DNA from: an uncultured Roseburia sp.
GTDB lineage: Bacteria; Bacillota; Clostridia; Lachnospirales; Lachnospiraceae
NCBI GenBank assembly: GCA_910587865.1
Contig: CAJUNX010000004.1
Span: 85,453 to 149,452, forward strand
Length of the DNA: 64,000 nt
Direction: 5' to 3'
The translations under genes were made by a program, and so were the position numbers. This document shows positions 25,247 to 34,771 of this stretch, piece after piece. Positions within the stretch are counted from its first letter, which is position 1. Every line of letters begins with the position of its first letter. The notes beneath the pieces were generated by a model that was not told the DNA's origin, searched no databases, and was given only the letters and a program-made list of their open reading frames with translations.

Positions 25247-26971
25247 TCACGACTGCATCTGAACCTCGTAAATCTCACGGTAGGTCTGACAGTTCAAAAG
25301 GAGCTCCTCATGTGTCCCGTGCCCGATGATCCTGCCCTCCTCGAGCACCAGAATATCATCCAGGCTCATGATCGAGCTGATCCGCTGTGCAACTATGATC
25401 GTAGTCGTCCCTTCATGATGCTCGCGGATCGCTGCGCGCAGCGCCGCATCCGTCCTGTAGTCAAGCGCGCTCGAGGAATCGTCGAGAATCAGAATCTCCG
25501 GAGCCGCCGCAAGCGCACGCGCAATCAGCACGCGCTGTCTCTGACCTCCGCTTAAATTCGCCCCGTGAATCGACGCCCGGTGTTCATAGGCATCCCCGTA
25601 ATCTTCGATAAAATCCCGGGCACGCGCATCCTCCGCCGCCGCCACCAGTTCCTGCTGCGTCACGTCACGCCCGAATGTGATGTTCTCTTTTAACGTGTCG
25701 GCAAAGATTACGTCATTCTGAAACACGACGCCAAAAAGGCTGTGCAGCTCATCCTTGTCATAGGTACGCACATCCCGTCCGTCCAAAAAAACCGCGCCCT
25801 CGTCCGCATCGTAAAACCGCATCAGAAGATTGACAATCGTCGTCTTGCCGCAGCCGGTCGCTCCGATGATGCCGAGCGTACCGCCCTTTTTCATGGAAAA
25901 GCTGATATCGGAAAGGCTCTTCTGCCTGCCCTCCTTTGCTGCCCCGTAATTAAATCCCACATGGTCGAAAATGATATATTCGTCACGGTCCGTCACCGCC
26001 GCTTCTTCCTTTGGAATCGGAACCAGTTCGTCCTCCGTCTTCACCACCTCGCGGATGCGCTGCGCCGAGGCGTTCGCTTTTGACATCAGCATAAATACAC
26101 GGTTTAGTCCCATCACACCCATCAGAATCATATTAAAATATGTAAGAAACGCAAGGATAACCCCCGGCTGCGTCACACCGTTATTCACACGGACCGCCCC
26201 CACAAGCACGACAATCGTAAGCCCCGTATTCAGCGCAAACGTCATGATCGGCCCGGGAAGCGACATCACGATCCCGGCCTTCACATCGCGGTTTGTCAGC
26301 TCTTCATTGCTTTCGCAAAACCGTCTGATCTCATAGTCCTCCTTTGAGAGGGCCTTCACAACACGGATTCCGGTGATATTTTCACGCATAATCCGCACAA
26401 CGTCATCCAGTCCCCGCTGTACCCTGTCATAGAGCGGGATTCCCTTCATGGACACAAAAACGACCGCCGCGATCATAATCGGGGACATGATACACAGGAT
26501 CATCGCAAGTCCCGTATCCATCGTCAGTGTGATAAAAATCCCTCCCAGAAGCATGATCGGCGCGCGGATCCCCATCGTCTGTATGCTCTGAATGAAACTC
26601 TGCAGATTGTAGGAATCCGAGGTCATTCGGGAATTTAAGGACGGAAGGCCGAACTCGTCCAGCTGATTTCCAGACAGATTCACTGATTTCCAGAACAGAT
26701 CCCTGCGGATCTCATAGATGCTCTCCTTCGCCACGCGCACGGCCAGCCGGTTTGCATTTACATTCAGCTGCCGCACCAAAATGGCCAGCCCGATCATCAC
26801 AAGCCCCCACAGAAGAATCCGCGCTGCGCTCTTCATCGGCGCCACATCGTCAATCAGATGCTCTAACACATAAGGCAGCATCAGCTCACCCACGGTTCCT
26901 GACATCTTGATCATCATACCGCCCGCGATCATCCAGCGGTATTTTTTCATGTAAGAAAAAATGAATTTCAT
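25247..26971 (-). CDS. ABC exporter half-transporter, partner with degenerate ATPase site
   Basis: This protein of about 574 residues has membrane helices at about 15-300 and an ATPase domain with Walker A GATGCGKTT and an intact signature LSGGQRQR. In Walker B the catalytic glutamate is replaced by aspartate (LILDDSSSALD), and the H-loop reads VAQRIS, lacking the histidine. This is the usual asymmetry of heterodimeric exporters. GGGGAGAG precedes ATG 26971. It is the first gene of the pair, 25 bp before its partner. A MarR-type operator lies upstream at 27113-27126. Confidence 0.92.
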   Translation of the reverse strand: MKFIFSYMKKYRWMIAGGMMIKMSGTVGELMLPYVLEHLIDDVAPMKSAARILLWGLVMIGLAILVRQLNVNANRLAVRVAKESIYEIRRDLFWKSVNLSGNQLDEFGLPSLNSRMTSDSYNLQSFIQSIQTMGIRAPIMLLGGIFITLTMDTGLAMILCIMSPIMIAAVVFVSMKGIPLYDRVQRGLDDVVRIMRENITGIRVVKALSKEDYEIRRFCESNEELTNRDVKAGIVMSLPGPIMTFALNTGLTIVVLVGAVRVNNGVTQPGVILAFLTYFNMILMGVMGLNRVFMLMSKANASAQRIREVVKTEDELVPIPKEEAAVTDRDEYIIFDHVGFNYGAAKEGRQKSLSDISFSMKKGGTLGIIGATGCGKTTIVNLLMRFYDADEGAVFLDGRDVRTYDKDELHSLFGVVFQNDVIFADTLKENITFGRDVTQQELVAAAEDARARDFIEDYGDAYEHRASIHGANLSGGQRQRVLIARALAAAPEILILDDSSSALDYRTDAALRAAIREHHEGTTTIIVAQRISSIMSLDDILVLEEGRIIGHGTHEELLLNCQTYREIYEVQMQS

Positions 26972-27065
26972 AACTCTCCCCTGTTCTTTCCTCTGTATCC
27001 GCCGTCGGTGCACCGAAACATTCCTTCGTCGTTTGAATGCCTCCGCCCTGGCGGCCCTGTTTTAT

Positions 27066-27095
27066 ATTTTATCACATGGCATGATTTGTTTGCAA
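27066..27095 (-). promoter_or_regulatory. probable promoter of the ABC exporter genes
   Basis: On the minus strand TTGCAA (27090-27095) and TAAAAT (27066-27071) are 18 bp apart, about 95 bp upstream of the first exporter gene. Confidence 0.5.
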
Positions 27096-27110
27096 TAGAT
27101 CCGGGCAAAA

Positions 27111-27128
27111 TAGTTGACTAATCAACCA
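27111..27128. promoter_or_regulatory. MarR-type operator upstream of the ABC exporter
   Basis: The inverted repeat GTTGA-CTAA-TCAAC (27113-27126) has the same core as the perfect operator at the MarR-MATE promoter (57924-57947). It lies just upstream of the exporter promoter. No MarR gene is adjacent here. Confidence 0.6.
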
Positions 27129-27365
27129 TGTGACAAAAAAGATGCCGATCGGCTGCCTCAGAAAACCCGTGAATCGTCATTCGTATTTTTCGACGATACG
27201 TGCAGAAGTTTGTGAACGGAGCACAAAAATCAGGCAGAGACAAATACAGAAATAGAAACAGCAAAATGACAGATCACCGGTAAATTATAATAGACACTGT
27301 TACTTTACTATGCCATACTAAACGTAATAAAGGACAGTTTTCCATGATCGGGAGGTGAAAATGAT

Positions 27366-27556
27366 ATGCCGAGTAATGGTAAAATTATAAAAGATGTCGT
27401 TGAACAGTTCCAAAAAGTGCAGGCTCATATGATAAATGCCAAAGAGGAGGGCGCCAAAAAACATATGAGGGTCTGAAAAATGATTATCTGTCGTTAAAAG
27501 CGATTTTAACATCCCTTGGCGTCAATCTGACAGATATTGATAAGATGAAAGAATAG
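27366..27556 (+). pseudogene. small helical protein gene with a -1 frameshift in an A run
   Basis: GGAGG at 27351-27355 precedes ATG 27366. The frame reads MPSNGKIIKDVVEQFQKVQ and so on to a stop after 36 codons. Adding one base to the six-A run (27456-27461) restores an open frame continuing YEGLKNDYLSLKAILTSLGV to a natural stop at 27556. This would give a 63-residue helical protein ending in DIDKMKE. The gene is followed at once by a terminator, so it is a real small transcription unit. It is either broken by a one-base deletion or read by slippage. Family not recognised. Confidence 0.6.
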
Positions 27557-27570
27557 TAACGTTTTTTATC

Positions 27571-27599
27571 GGGTGGTCATGGCACTTTCGTGACCACCC
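27571..27599 (+). terminator. hairpin after the small frameshifted gene
   Basis: A perfect 9-bp stem (GGGTGGTCA/TGACCACCC) lies 14 bp after the stop. It lacks a long T run afterwards, so terminator strength is uncertain. Confidence 0.6.
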
Positions 27600-28345
27600 T
27601 GAATTGTCTCTCTCCTCCTCCGGCATCAGTGCCGGTGCAATCAGATGCACATATCGTTTCATTATTAGAGGATAATGCAGAAAATAAAAATTATAATGCC
27701 AGGGTCCAGCTGTTCCTGCTGGAATTCCCGCAGAAAAAATGACACCGAAAGAAGTAGCTGAGGGGATGGAGTGAGGCGGAACGCCTGCCAGTTATCGGGA
27801 AAATGCAGATACTGGCAGGTGCTTTAAAATGTCAGCCTCGAACTGTGGGATAAATTATGAATTAATCCCCATATGCCCTATCTCCCGTCAGGCGGTATAC
27901 TTCCGTCAGACGGGATTTTTTCCGTCCCTGCCCGTACCCGCCCTGATGTAGTAAGATACGAATGATGCCTCCGATGGCATTCATGCTCTCAAATATGATG
28001 TACCTGTTCTTCTCCTTTTCTGCGAAGATCGATCGCCTGCTCATTATCGCAAGAACCGATGAAGGACGGAAATCGCAAAGCAGAACAGAGTGCAGTTCGG
28101 CAGAAAGCCGCTGCCGGTTTTGGTGAACTTTTGGGAATTGCAGGATGGGATTTTAAATGGGACACTTGCGAAAACAGCGGCAGCCAAAACCCCCAGCGCA
28201 GACAGGGAAACTCTGTATAAATAGCTGTATGAGACACAGAAAGATACTCCCGCCGGAACGGGTTCCCAAAAGCCTTGATTTTTTTCTGCATACACTTATA
28301 ATGAGGGTAGGAACAATCGAACCACATAACAGACAGGAGCATTTT
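27600..28345. other. gene-poor region with hairpins and degraded sequence
   Basis: No convincing gene is present. Visible items are an inverted repeat CCTGCCAGT/ACTGGCAGG (about 27787-27822) and a terminator-like hairpin at 27883-27921. Short open stretches at 28060-28240 lack a ribosome site and are interrupted. This looks like decayed sequence next to the PD-(D/E)XK gene. Confidence 0.5.
27883..27921 (+). terminator. possible rho-independent terminator
   Basis: TCCCGTC/GACGGGA arms are followed by six T residues. No intact upstream gene is assigned to it. Confidence 0.6.
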
Positions 28346-30025
28346 ATGGCAAGAACCGTTGGCATCGGCATACAGAGTTTTGAAAAGATAATTACAAACA
28401 ACTATTTTTATATTGACAAAACCAGTTTCATAAAAGAATGGTGGAACGCCGGTGATGACGTGACCCTGATCACACGCCCGAGGCGGTTTGGCAAGACCCT
28501 GTGCATGAATATGCTGGAATGTTTTTTCTCAGCCACATACAGCGGTCAGAGCCGGCTCTTTGAACATCTGAATATTTGGAAGGAAGAATCTTATCACCAG
28601 CTTCAGGGCTCCTTTCCGGTGATCAGCCTCTCTTTTGCCAATGTAAAGGAAACGGATTTTGAACATACCAGGAAACGGATCTCCCAGGTAATTTCCGAAC
28701 TGTACATGAACAATTATTTCCTTTTGGAAAGCGACAGACTGTCTTCACCGGAAAAAGAATCGTTCCGTGAAAACATGAACGGTACCGATCCTGCCATGTC
28801 GTTACATCTGCTGTCCAGATTTCTCTTTCGGCATTATGGAAAAAAAGTCATCATCCTGCTGGATGAGTACGACACACCTCTTCAGGAGGCGTATGTTTAC
28901 GGATACTGGCGTGAGCTGACGGAATTCATCCGAACCCTGTTTCACGCCACGTTTAAGACCAATCCATATCTGGACCGCGCAATTATGACAGGCATCACGC
29001 GTGTGAGTAAAGAGTCGATCTTTTCTGACCTAAACCACCTGGAGGTCGTGACGACCACCTCAGAAAAATACGCAGACAGCTTCGGTTTTACCGAAGAAGA
29101 GGTATGTGAAGCGCTGCGGGAATACGGCTTGTACGAGGATCGCGATCGGTTAAAGGACTGGTACGACGGTTTTACCTTCGGCAGCAGACGCGATATCTAC
29201 AACCCCTGGTCCATCATAAATTATCTGGATAAAAAGCGGTTCGCCGCATACTGGGCCAACACCAGCAGCAACAGTCTCGCTGACAGGCTGATCCGGGAAG
29301 GAAGTCCCGAGATCAAAATGATCATGGATGATCTCTTAAACGGCAGACATCTCTTCTGTGAGATTGACGAACAGATCATATTTGTCCAGCTCGGACAGGA
29401 TGAAAATGCCATCTGGAGTCTGCTGCTGGCAAGCGGTTATCTGAGAGTAGAACATTATTTTCTGAATGATGAAACCGGAGAGGAAACCTATGAACTGGCT
29501 CTGACAAACAAGGAAGTAGCTGTCATGTTTCGGAAAATGATCCGGAAATGGTTTGCCGGCTCCGCCTCCGTCTATAATAATTTTATCAAAGCCATGCTGG
29601 CAGGGGATGTCAAGGCCATGAATGTCTATATGAACAATGTTGCTCTGGCGACCTTCAGCTTTTTTGACAGCGGAATGCACCCTTCGGAAACGGCTGAACC
29701 GGAACGATTTTATCACGGATTTGTACTCGGACTGGCCGTAGAGCTCACCGGCCGCTACGCGATCACCTCCAACCGCGAGAGTGGATTCGGGCGGTACGAT
29801 GTCATGCTCGAACCGCTTGAAGCAGAAGATCCGGCTATTATCCTGGAATTCAAGGTGCGGGAATCTGACAGCGAAACTTCTTTGGCGGAGACTGCCGATG
29901 AGGCGCTTGAGCAGATCCGCCGTCAGAATTACAGGGCCTCTCTAGAGGCAAAGGGAATTGATGCCGCACGGATCCATGCCTATGGATTCGCATTTGAAGG
30001 AAAACAGGTACTGATCCGGCGCTGA
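28346..30025 (+). CDS. AAA-ATPase-like / PD-(D/E)XK nuclease fusion protein
   Basis: This 559-residue protein belongs to the widespread family with an AAA-ATPase-like domain followed by a PD-(D/E)XK nuclease-like domain. The opening MARTVGIGIQSFEKIITNNYFYIDKTSFI is typical. A P-loop-like TRPRRFGKT has Lys50, Walker B is VIILLDEYDTP, and the arginine-rich ITRVSK segment follows. The C-terminal nuclease core shows GRYDVMLEP and IILEFKV. AGGAG precedes ATG 28346. Members are often multicopy in Clostridia and Bacteroidetes; mobile-element or defence roles have been suggested but are unproven. It stands alone between gene-poor stretches. Confidence 0.87.
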   Translation: MARTVGIGIQSFEKIITNNYFYIDKTSFIKEWWNAGDDVTLITRPRRFGKTLCMNMLECFFSATYSGQSRLFEHLNIWKEESYHQLQGSFPVISLSFANVKETDFEHTRKRISQVISELYMNNYFLLESDRLSSPEKESFRENMNGTDPAMSLHLLSRFLFRHYGKKVIILLDEYDTPLQEAYVYGYWRELTEFIRTLFHATFKTNPYLDRAIMTGITRVSKESIFSDLNHLEVVTTTSEKYADSFGFTEEEVCEALREYGLYEDRDRLKDWYDGFTFGSRRDIYNPWSIINYLDKKRFAAYWANTSSNSLADRLIREGSPEIKMIMDDLLNGRHLFCEIDEQIIFVQLGQDENAIWSLLLASGYLRVEHYFLNDETGEETYELALTNKEVAVMFRKMIRKWFAGSASVYNNFIKAMLAGDVKAMNVYMNNVALATFSFFDSGMHPSETAEPERFYHGFVLGLAVELTGRYAITSNRESGFGRYDVMLEPLEAEDPAIILEFKVRESDSETSLAETADEALEQIRRQNYRASLEAKGIDAARIHAYGFAFEGKQVLIRR

Positions 30026-30535
30026 CAAATCACAAACGGTCAGGCTGTGACTGGCCGTGAAAAGCCACTGTCTGGCAGCTTCGTCATACCCCCTGCGTTT
30101 CAGGCCGAACCCAGGCAGATAAGGCTCAGGCAAATTCCTTTTATCCTTCCAGGTACACGGAAAAACGTATATTCTGTCAATAAGAGACGTTCTGTTTCAT
30201 ACAGGGTAATAAAGATTTTTTAGCACAAATCAGACCTTTTCAGAGGCAGCAGGATCCTGAATTGACGATTTAATATACTATGAACAAAAAAACGAAAAGA
30301 AATAAGGCAGATTATGTATTGCGCAGAATCGTTGATCTGTATGGATGATCTTCTTTGCATATTTGCAGTCAATGAATGATTTGTTTTTTCTGATAACGGG
30401 CAGCATATGACCGCAAAAAACGATGCTGCCCTGTCTGAATGTAATCAGTCGGATATGGTAGCTTTAGTTAAAAATTACTGTGATACATGTAGAAGAAGAC
30501 CCCCGTACAGATACTATTTATTTCTTTATCTGTAT
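30026..30535. other. intergenic region at the downstream end of the EPS locus
   Basis: No gene is seen. There are two hairpins: GGGCAGCAT/ATGCTGCCC (30398-30431) and TACAGATA/TATCTGTA (30506-30534). The second starts directly after the wecB stop, but neither has a T run in the minus direction. The region is AT-rich and may hold decayed sequence. Confidence 0.5.
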
Positions 30536-31690
30536 TCATATATGTGATACTGCATCGCCTATTCGATTTTGAGAAAAATGGATAAACGCATCACATCTTC
30601 CCTTCTCTATCACATCCGCAATCCGCACACTGGCATTCCCATCTCCATAAGGATTCGATGCATGCGCCATTTTCTGATATTCGGCCGGATGATCAAGCAA
30701 TGTGGTAAACGCGTCATATATCACTTCTTCGTCTGTCCCCACAAGCCGCAGTGTTCCAGCTTTGATCCCTTCCGGCCGTTCTGTCGTATCCCGCATCACC
30801 AGTACAGGTTTCCCCAGTGACGGAGCCTCCTCCTGAATACCGCCGGAATCCGTGAGAATCAGATATGACCGCGACAGGAAATTATGAAAATCAAGAACGT
30901 CCAGCGGTTCGATCAGATGAATGCGCGAGTCATCCCCGAAAATCTCATGTGCGACAGACCGGACAAGCGGATTCAGATGGATCGGATAGATTGCTTTCAC
31001 ATCGTCATGCTCGTCCAAAACGCGCTTAATGGCGCGAAACATCTGCTGCATGGGAACACCAAGATTTTCGCGTCTGTGAGCTGTGATAAGAATCATGCGT
31101 GATCCCTGTGCCCACAGCAGTTCCGGATGGCTGTAGTCCTCTCTTACTGTTGTTTTCAATGCGTCGATCGCCGTATTTCCTGTAACAAAAATGGATTTTT
31201 CGTCTTTTCCCTCCCGGATCAGATTCTCTTTTGAACTGTCGGTCGGTGCAAAATTGAGAGATGACACGATACTTACTGCCTGGCGATTAAATTCTTCTGG
31301 AAATGGAGAATGAATATTGTAAGTTCTAAGGCCTGCCTCGACATGACCAACCGGAATATTCAGATAAAATGCTGCGAGAGATGTGGCGAATGTTGTTGTG
31401 GTATCACCATGTACCAGTACAAGCGACGGCTTTACCGTCTCTAAAATTGTTTTCATTCCCCGAAGCACTTCGGTTGTGATATCAAACAATGTCTGTTTCT
31501 CTTTCATAATGGAAAGATCATAGTCGGGCACAACCTGGAATGTCTCAAGAACCTGATCCAGCATGGAACGGTGCTGGCCTGTTACACAGACAAGGGTTTT
31601 TATCGATGGCCGTGATTGTAATTCTTTCACCAGCGGACACATTTTAATCGCCTCCGGGCGTGTGCCAAAGACAAGCATTACTGTTTTCAT
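30536..31690 (-). CDS. wecB: UDP-N-acetylglucosamine 2-epimerase (non-hydrolysing)
   Basis: This 384-residue cytoplasmic enzyme interconverts UDP-GlcNAc and UDP-ManNAc. Family segments: VFGTRPEAIKMCPLV at the start, HGDTTTTFATSLAAFY, GHVEAGLRTYNIHSPFPEE, ITAHRRENLG and LTDSGGIQEEAPSLGKPVLVMRDTTERPEG. It is the last gene of the EPS locus, 11 bp after the asnB-like gene. With WecC in the same locus it would supply UDP-ManNAcA, as in enterobacterial common antigen and many capsules. Confidence 0.95.
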   Translation of the reverse strand: MKTVMLVFGTRPEAIKMCPLVKELQSRPSIKTLVCVTGQHRSMLDQVLETFQVVPDYDLSIMKEKQTLFDITTEVLRGMKTILETVKPSLVLVHGDTTTTFATSLAAFYLNIPVGHVEAGLRTYNIHSPFPEEFNRQAVSIVSSLNFAPTDSSKENLIREGKDEKSIFVTGNTAIDALKTTVREDYSHPELLWAQGSRMILITAHRRENLGVPMQQMFRAIKRVLDEHDDVKAIYPIHLNPLVRSVAHEIFGDDSRIHLIEPLDVLDFHNFLSRSYLILTDSGGIQEEAPSLGKPVLVMRDTTERPEGIKAGTLRLVGTDEEVIYDAFTTLLDHPAEYQKMAHASNPYGDGNASVRIADVIEKGRCDAFIHFSQNRIGDAVSHI

Positions 31691-31701
31691 TTCAGCTTCT
31701 C

Positions 31702-33609
31702 CTATGCTATATACTCTTTATACCACATTGCCAAATTGTATAAATACCACATTTTGTTTTTGGAAATTCCCTTCTCAACCATTTCTAAAACATAATTCTG
31801 ATTTAACAATCCTGTTTCACTTATAAAATGCAGGACTTCCTGTTTCATTTCATCTGCCAGCCCGTTCATAAACACATTGTATACTGGCGTGGCAAATCCA
31901 CTCTTTTTTCGATCTATCACTTCATCTGGAATCACACTCCGGACTGCTTCTTTCAGAATATATTTTGTAATATTTCCTTTTATCTTCATATGTTGTGGTA
32001 TTCCCATCGATAATTCAACCAGCTTATGGTCCAGGAAAGGAACACGGCTCTCCAGGCTCACTCCCATTGACATTTTATCTACACGCATCAGCAAAAGTTC
32101 CGGCAGTCTGTGACATAAATCCACATATCCCATCCAGGTCAGATCAGATTTTTCTCCTGATGAATTACAAAACCGTTTATAAGCAGGCTCTATCGCCTCA
32201 AAAGATGTATATGTACCAATCCTGCGATTCAGTTTCGGAGAAATAAGCATTCTTTTTTCATATTCATAAAATGCTTCGGCTCCACTCCAAAATACCGGCT
32301 GATCTTTTAAATTCCTTCTGATCACTTCAGATCGTATGCTATTTGCATACTTTCCCCGATACAATTGATCCATAACCGATTTTTTAATAATCTTCGGTAT
32401 CGGACCTCTCAGCACTTTCGAGCTCTTAATAAAACGCAGCCAGTTGGGATATCCGCAAAACAATTCATCAGCGCCCTCCCCAACCTGTCCGACAATAACA
32501 CCATTCTCCCTGGCTAACCTGGCTACATAATAGCTTGATGCACAGGTCGGATCCGCGATCGGTTCATCCTGCAGACGAATGATTTCAGGAACAACATCTA
32601 ACCATTCCTCCTTTGTGATAAACTTCTCAAAATATTCTGCCCCACAAAAATCTGCCATCTGCCTTGCATATGCATTCTCATTTTCAACACATTCGTTCCC
32701 TTCCCACTGATAACCAATACAAAACGTTTTTACTTTTGTACTGGTATTTTGGGCAAATAATGCGGCGTTTGTAGACGAATCAATCCCGCCGGACAAAAAA
32801 ACGCCTACCGGAACATCCGCCTCTTTTCGTAAATCTACCGCCATCTGAAGTTCCTGAATAATCCTGTTCTTTATTTCCTGCTCAGAGGCATCTTCCAACC
32901 CGGTCTGTATATGATCCAGAATTTCATAATACTGATTTACATAAATATTCTTTTTCTTATCACAGGTCAGCCACGACGCCGGTCTGAGCTTATAGATGCC
33001 TTCAAATAATGTTTTCTCACCCGGAGCGCACAAAAATGAAAGATAGTCATATAATGCCTTTTCATTTATAACGGGTTTATGGCTCAAAAGAGGAAGCAAT
33101 GCCTTAATTTCTGATGCAAAAACCAGTGTATTCTCATCGAATGTATAATATAATGGCTTAATCCCCATACGATCCCGAATTAAAATCATCTTTTCTTTCC
33201 GTGCATCCCATATTGCGATTGCAAACATTCCACGAAATTTATCGAGACAGTCAAGCCCCCACTGCTCATATGCATGTACAACCACTTCTGTATCCGAATG
33301 GTCCGTTTTCCAAACATACTGACCTGTTTTTTCAAGCTCTGCGCGGATCTCTCTATGGTTGTAAATTTCTCCATTAAAAACCACCTGTATTCTGCCATTA
33401 TCACTGCTCATTGGCTGATTCGCGTCCTCTGACAGATCAATAATCGACAATCTTCTATGTCCCAGTCCGCACATACCGTCTTCCGATACCCATGCGCCCT
33501 CTCCATCCGGACCTCTGTGTATCATCTTATTATTCATTATCTGAATCTGCTTAACGGAATATTGTTTTGCAGAATTTTCAGTCTTAAGGAACCCACATAT
33601 ACCGCACAT
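31702..33609 (-). CDS. asnB: asparagine synthase-like glutamine amidotransferase (EPS-associated)
   Basis: This 635-residue protein has an N-terminal class II glutaminase domain (MCGICGF with nucleophile Cys2) and an AsnB-type ATP-pyrophosphatase domain (SGGIDSS near residue 258, LDRKKSGF-like tail IDRKKSGFATP). Such homologues in O-antigen and capsule loci (for example WbpS) amidate uronic acids instead of making asparagine. The neighbours wecB and wecC, which make UDP-ManNAcA, favour that role. AsnA elsewhere in the window already supplies asparagine. The enzymatic assignment to sugar amidation is inference; the family is certain. Confidence 0.88.
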   Translation of the reverse strand: MCGICGFLKTENSAKQYSVKQIQIMNNKMIHRGPDGEGAWVSEDGMCGLGHRRLSIIDLSEDANQPMSSDNGRIQVVFNGEIYNHREIRAELEKTGQYVWKTDHSDTEVVVHAYEQWGLDCLDKFRGMFAIAIWDARKEKMILIRDRMGIKPLYYTFDENTLVFASEIKALLPLLSHKPVINEKALYDYLSFLCAPGEKTLFEGIYKLRPASWLTCDKKKNIYVNQYYEILDHIQTGLEDASEQEIKNRIIQELQMAVDLRKEADVPVGVFLSGGIDSSTNAALFAQNTSTKVKTFCIGYQWEGNECVENENAYARQMADFCGAEYFEKFITKEEWLDVVPEIIRLQDEPIADPTCASSYYVARLARENGVIVGQVGEGADELFCGYPNWLRFIKSSKVLRGPIPKIIKKSVMDQLYRGKYANSIRSEVIRRNLKDQPVFWSGAEAFYEYEKRMLISPKLNRRIGTYTSFEAIEPAYKRFCNSSGEKSDLTWMGYVDLCHRLPELLLMRVDKMSMGVSLESRVPFLDHKLVELSMGIPQHMKIKGNITKYILKEAVRSVIPDEVIDRKKSGFATPVYNVFMNGLADEMKQEVLHFISETGLLNQNYVLEMVEKGISKNKMWYLYNLAMWYKEYIA

Positions 33610-33642
33610 TATTACTTCTCCCTGAATTATGAATCAAAATTC

Positions 33643-34719
33643 TCACCCTTCATTTACGCCAAAAATAATATCCCATTCCCTTTTAAAATTCTTATCAGAA
33701 CATAAATATCCTATAACTTTCCTATTCATTTGTATTTGTTCTTCTGTTAAAGGCATAGAAAAATCTTCATCCTTCATACTACTTAAATCATAAAGACAAA
33801 CTCCCTTACTTTTTAAGTAGCCCAAAATTCCATTTCCGTCATCCAAAAAAACCTTTTTTCCTAGATACAAAAGATACAAAATATTTCCAGCTCCATTTTG
33901 TCTTTGAGCCGGAAATACAGCTGCACGAATATCTGACAGCAATTCCACATATTCTTCCTGTGACATCCAATCTAATATGGGTTTAAATCTGTTTCCAAAC
34001 TGTTCTTGTCCAGCACGTAAAACATCCCTCACATAATTATCATTTCCACCATAAGATAGTATACTGATCACTTCACCCTGATATCCGCTTTTTGCAATTC
34101 TCTCAAATGTTTCAATATGTCTTATCCATGGAATCGCAGTATGACCCACGAGAATACTATTACTACTCTGCTTACTTCTTTGAACTAATTCATCGTCAGG
34201 CATAGGATAAGAATAAAATGCTACCACTCCTTTAGCACTTGATTTATATGCATCAAGCGCATACTCATAATCGCTGGGAATAATTGAAATTATATATTTC
34301 AAATTTCCAATGATTCGCTTTCTGCAAAACCTTTTTACGCGTCTTTTTATCATCAATCCTTTTATCTTCAATTCATTTTCGTACTCAGTTACCAAATCCT
34401 CTCCCCATATATACCAGGAAAAATGCTTTTTCATTCGCACTGATAAAAAAGCAATTAGAAGCATTGCTGATTTATTAAAATACAAAGATTGAAGATAAAC
34501 ATGTTTTACTTTATGTGCAAGTCCCCAAATAATTTTAAGCTCTTTTCTGCCTATATTAAGAACTTTTATTCCCCTAACAAGGAAATCGTATTCAGATGGG
34601 TTCTTACAATTATATATAATAAAAAAATGTTCCTGTGGGTTATAAAGCTTATTTATTCTATTGATATAATCTACTGCATACTGTGATGCAAGCATAATAT
34701 GTAAAAATTTAATTTCCAT
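33643..34719 (-). CDS. GT56-like glycosyltransferase (WecF / Fuc4NAc transferase family)
   Basis: This 358-residue transferase matches the pattern of WecF, which adds Fuc4NAc to lipid-linked ManNAcA-GlcNAc. It has HFSWYIWGEDL (WecF has a W-H-I-W-G-A-D-L segment) near residue 98, SILVGHTAIPWIRH near 190, and later SYGGNDNYVRDVLRAG and AVFPAQRQNGAGNILYLLYLGKKV. WecE in the same operon would make the TDP-Fuc4N precursor. The DNA is strongly AT-rich compared with the flanks. The acceptor and donor are inferred, and the match to GT56 is by motif only. Confidence 0.75.
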   Translation of the reverse strand: MEIKFLHIMLASQYAVDYINRINKLYNPQEHFFIIYNCKNPSEYDFLVRGIKVLNIGRKELKIIWGLAHKVKHVYLQSLYFNKSAMLLIAFLSVRMKKHFSWYIWGEDLVTEYENELKIKGLMIKRRVKRFCRKRIIGNLKYIISIIPSDYEYALDAYKSSAKGVVAFYSYPMPDDELVQRSKQSSNSILVGHTAIPWIRHIETFERIAKSGYQGEVISILSYGGNDNYVRDVLRAGQEQFGNRFKPILDWMSQEEYVELLSDIRAAVFPAQRQNGAGNILYLLYLGKKVFLDDGNGILGYLKSKGVCLYDLSSMKDEDFSMPLTEEQIQMNRKVIGYLCSDKNFKREWDIIFGVNEG

Positions 34720-34771
34720 AAAATCTCCTTTTTCTTATTCCTTCGATCTTAATTTCTTTACATAAACATGA

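Larger units (their letters stand above)
26972..27365. other. intergenic region upstream of the exporter
   Basis: Apart from the exporter promoter and the MarR-type operator, I see no coding potential in these 394 bases. The right part is AT-rich and includes TATAAT at 27286-27291 without a well-placed -35 box. Confidence 0.5.

Noticed and set aside
27456..27461. Classical programmed -1 frameshift heptamer (A AAA AAC)
   Set aside because: The phase of codons (AAA AAA CAT) does not match the X XXY YYZ register, so a deletion or plain poly-A slippage is more likely.
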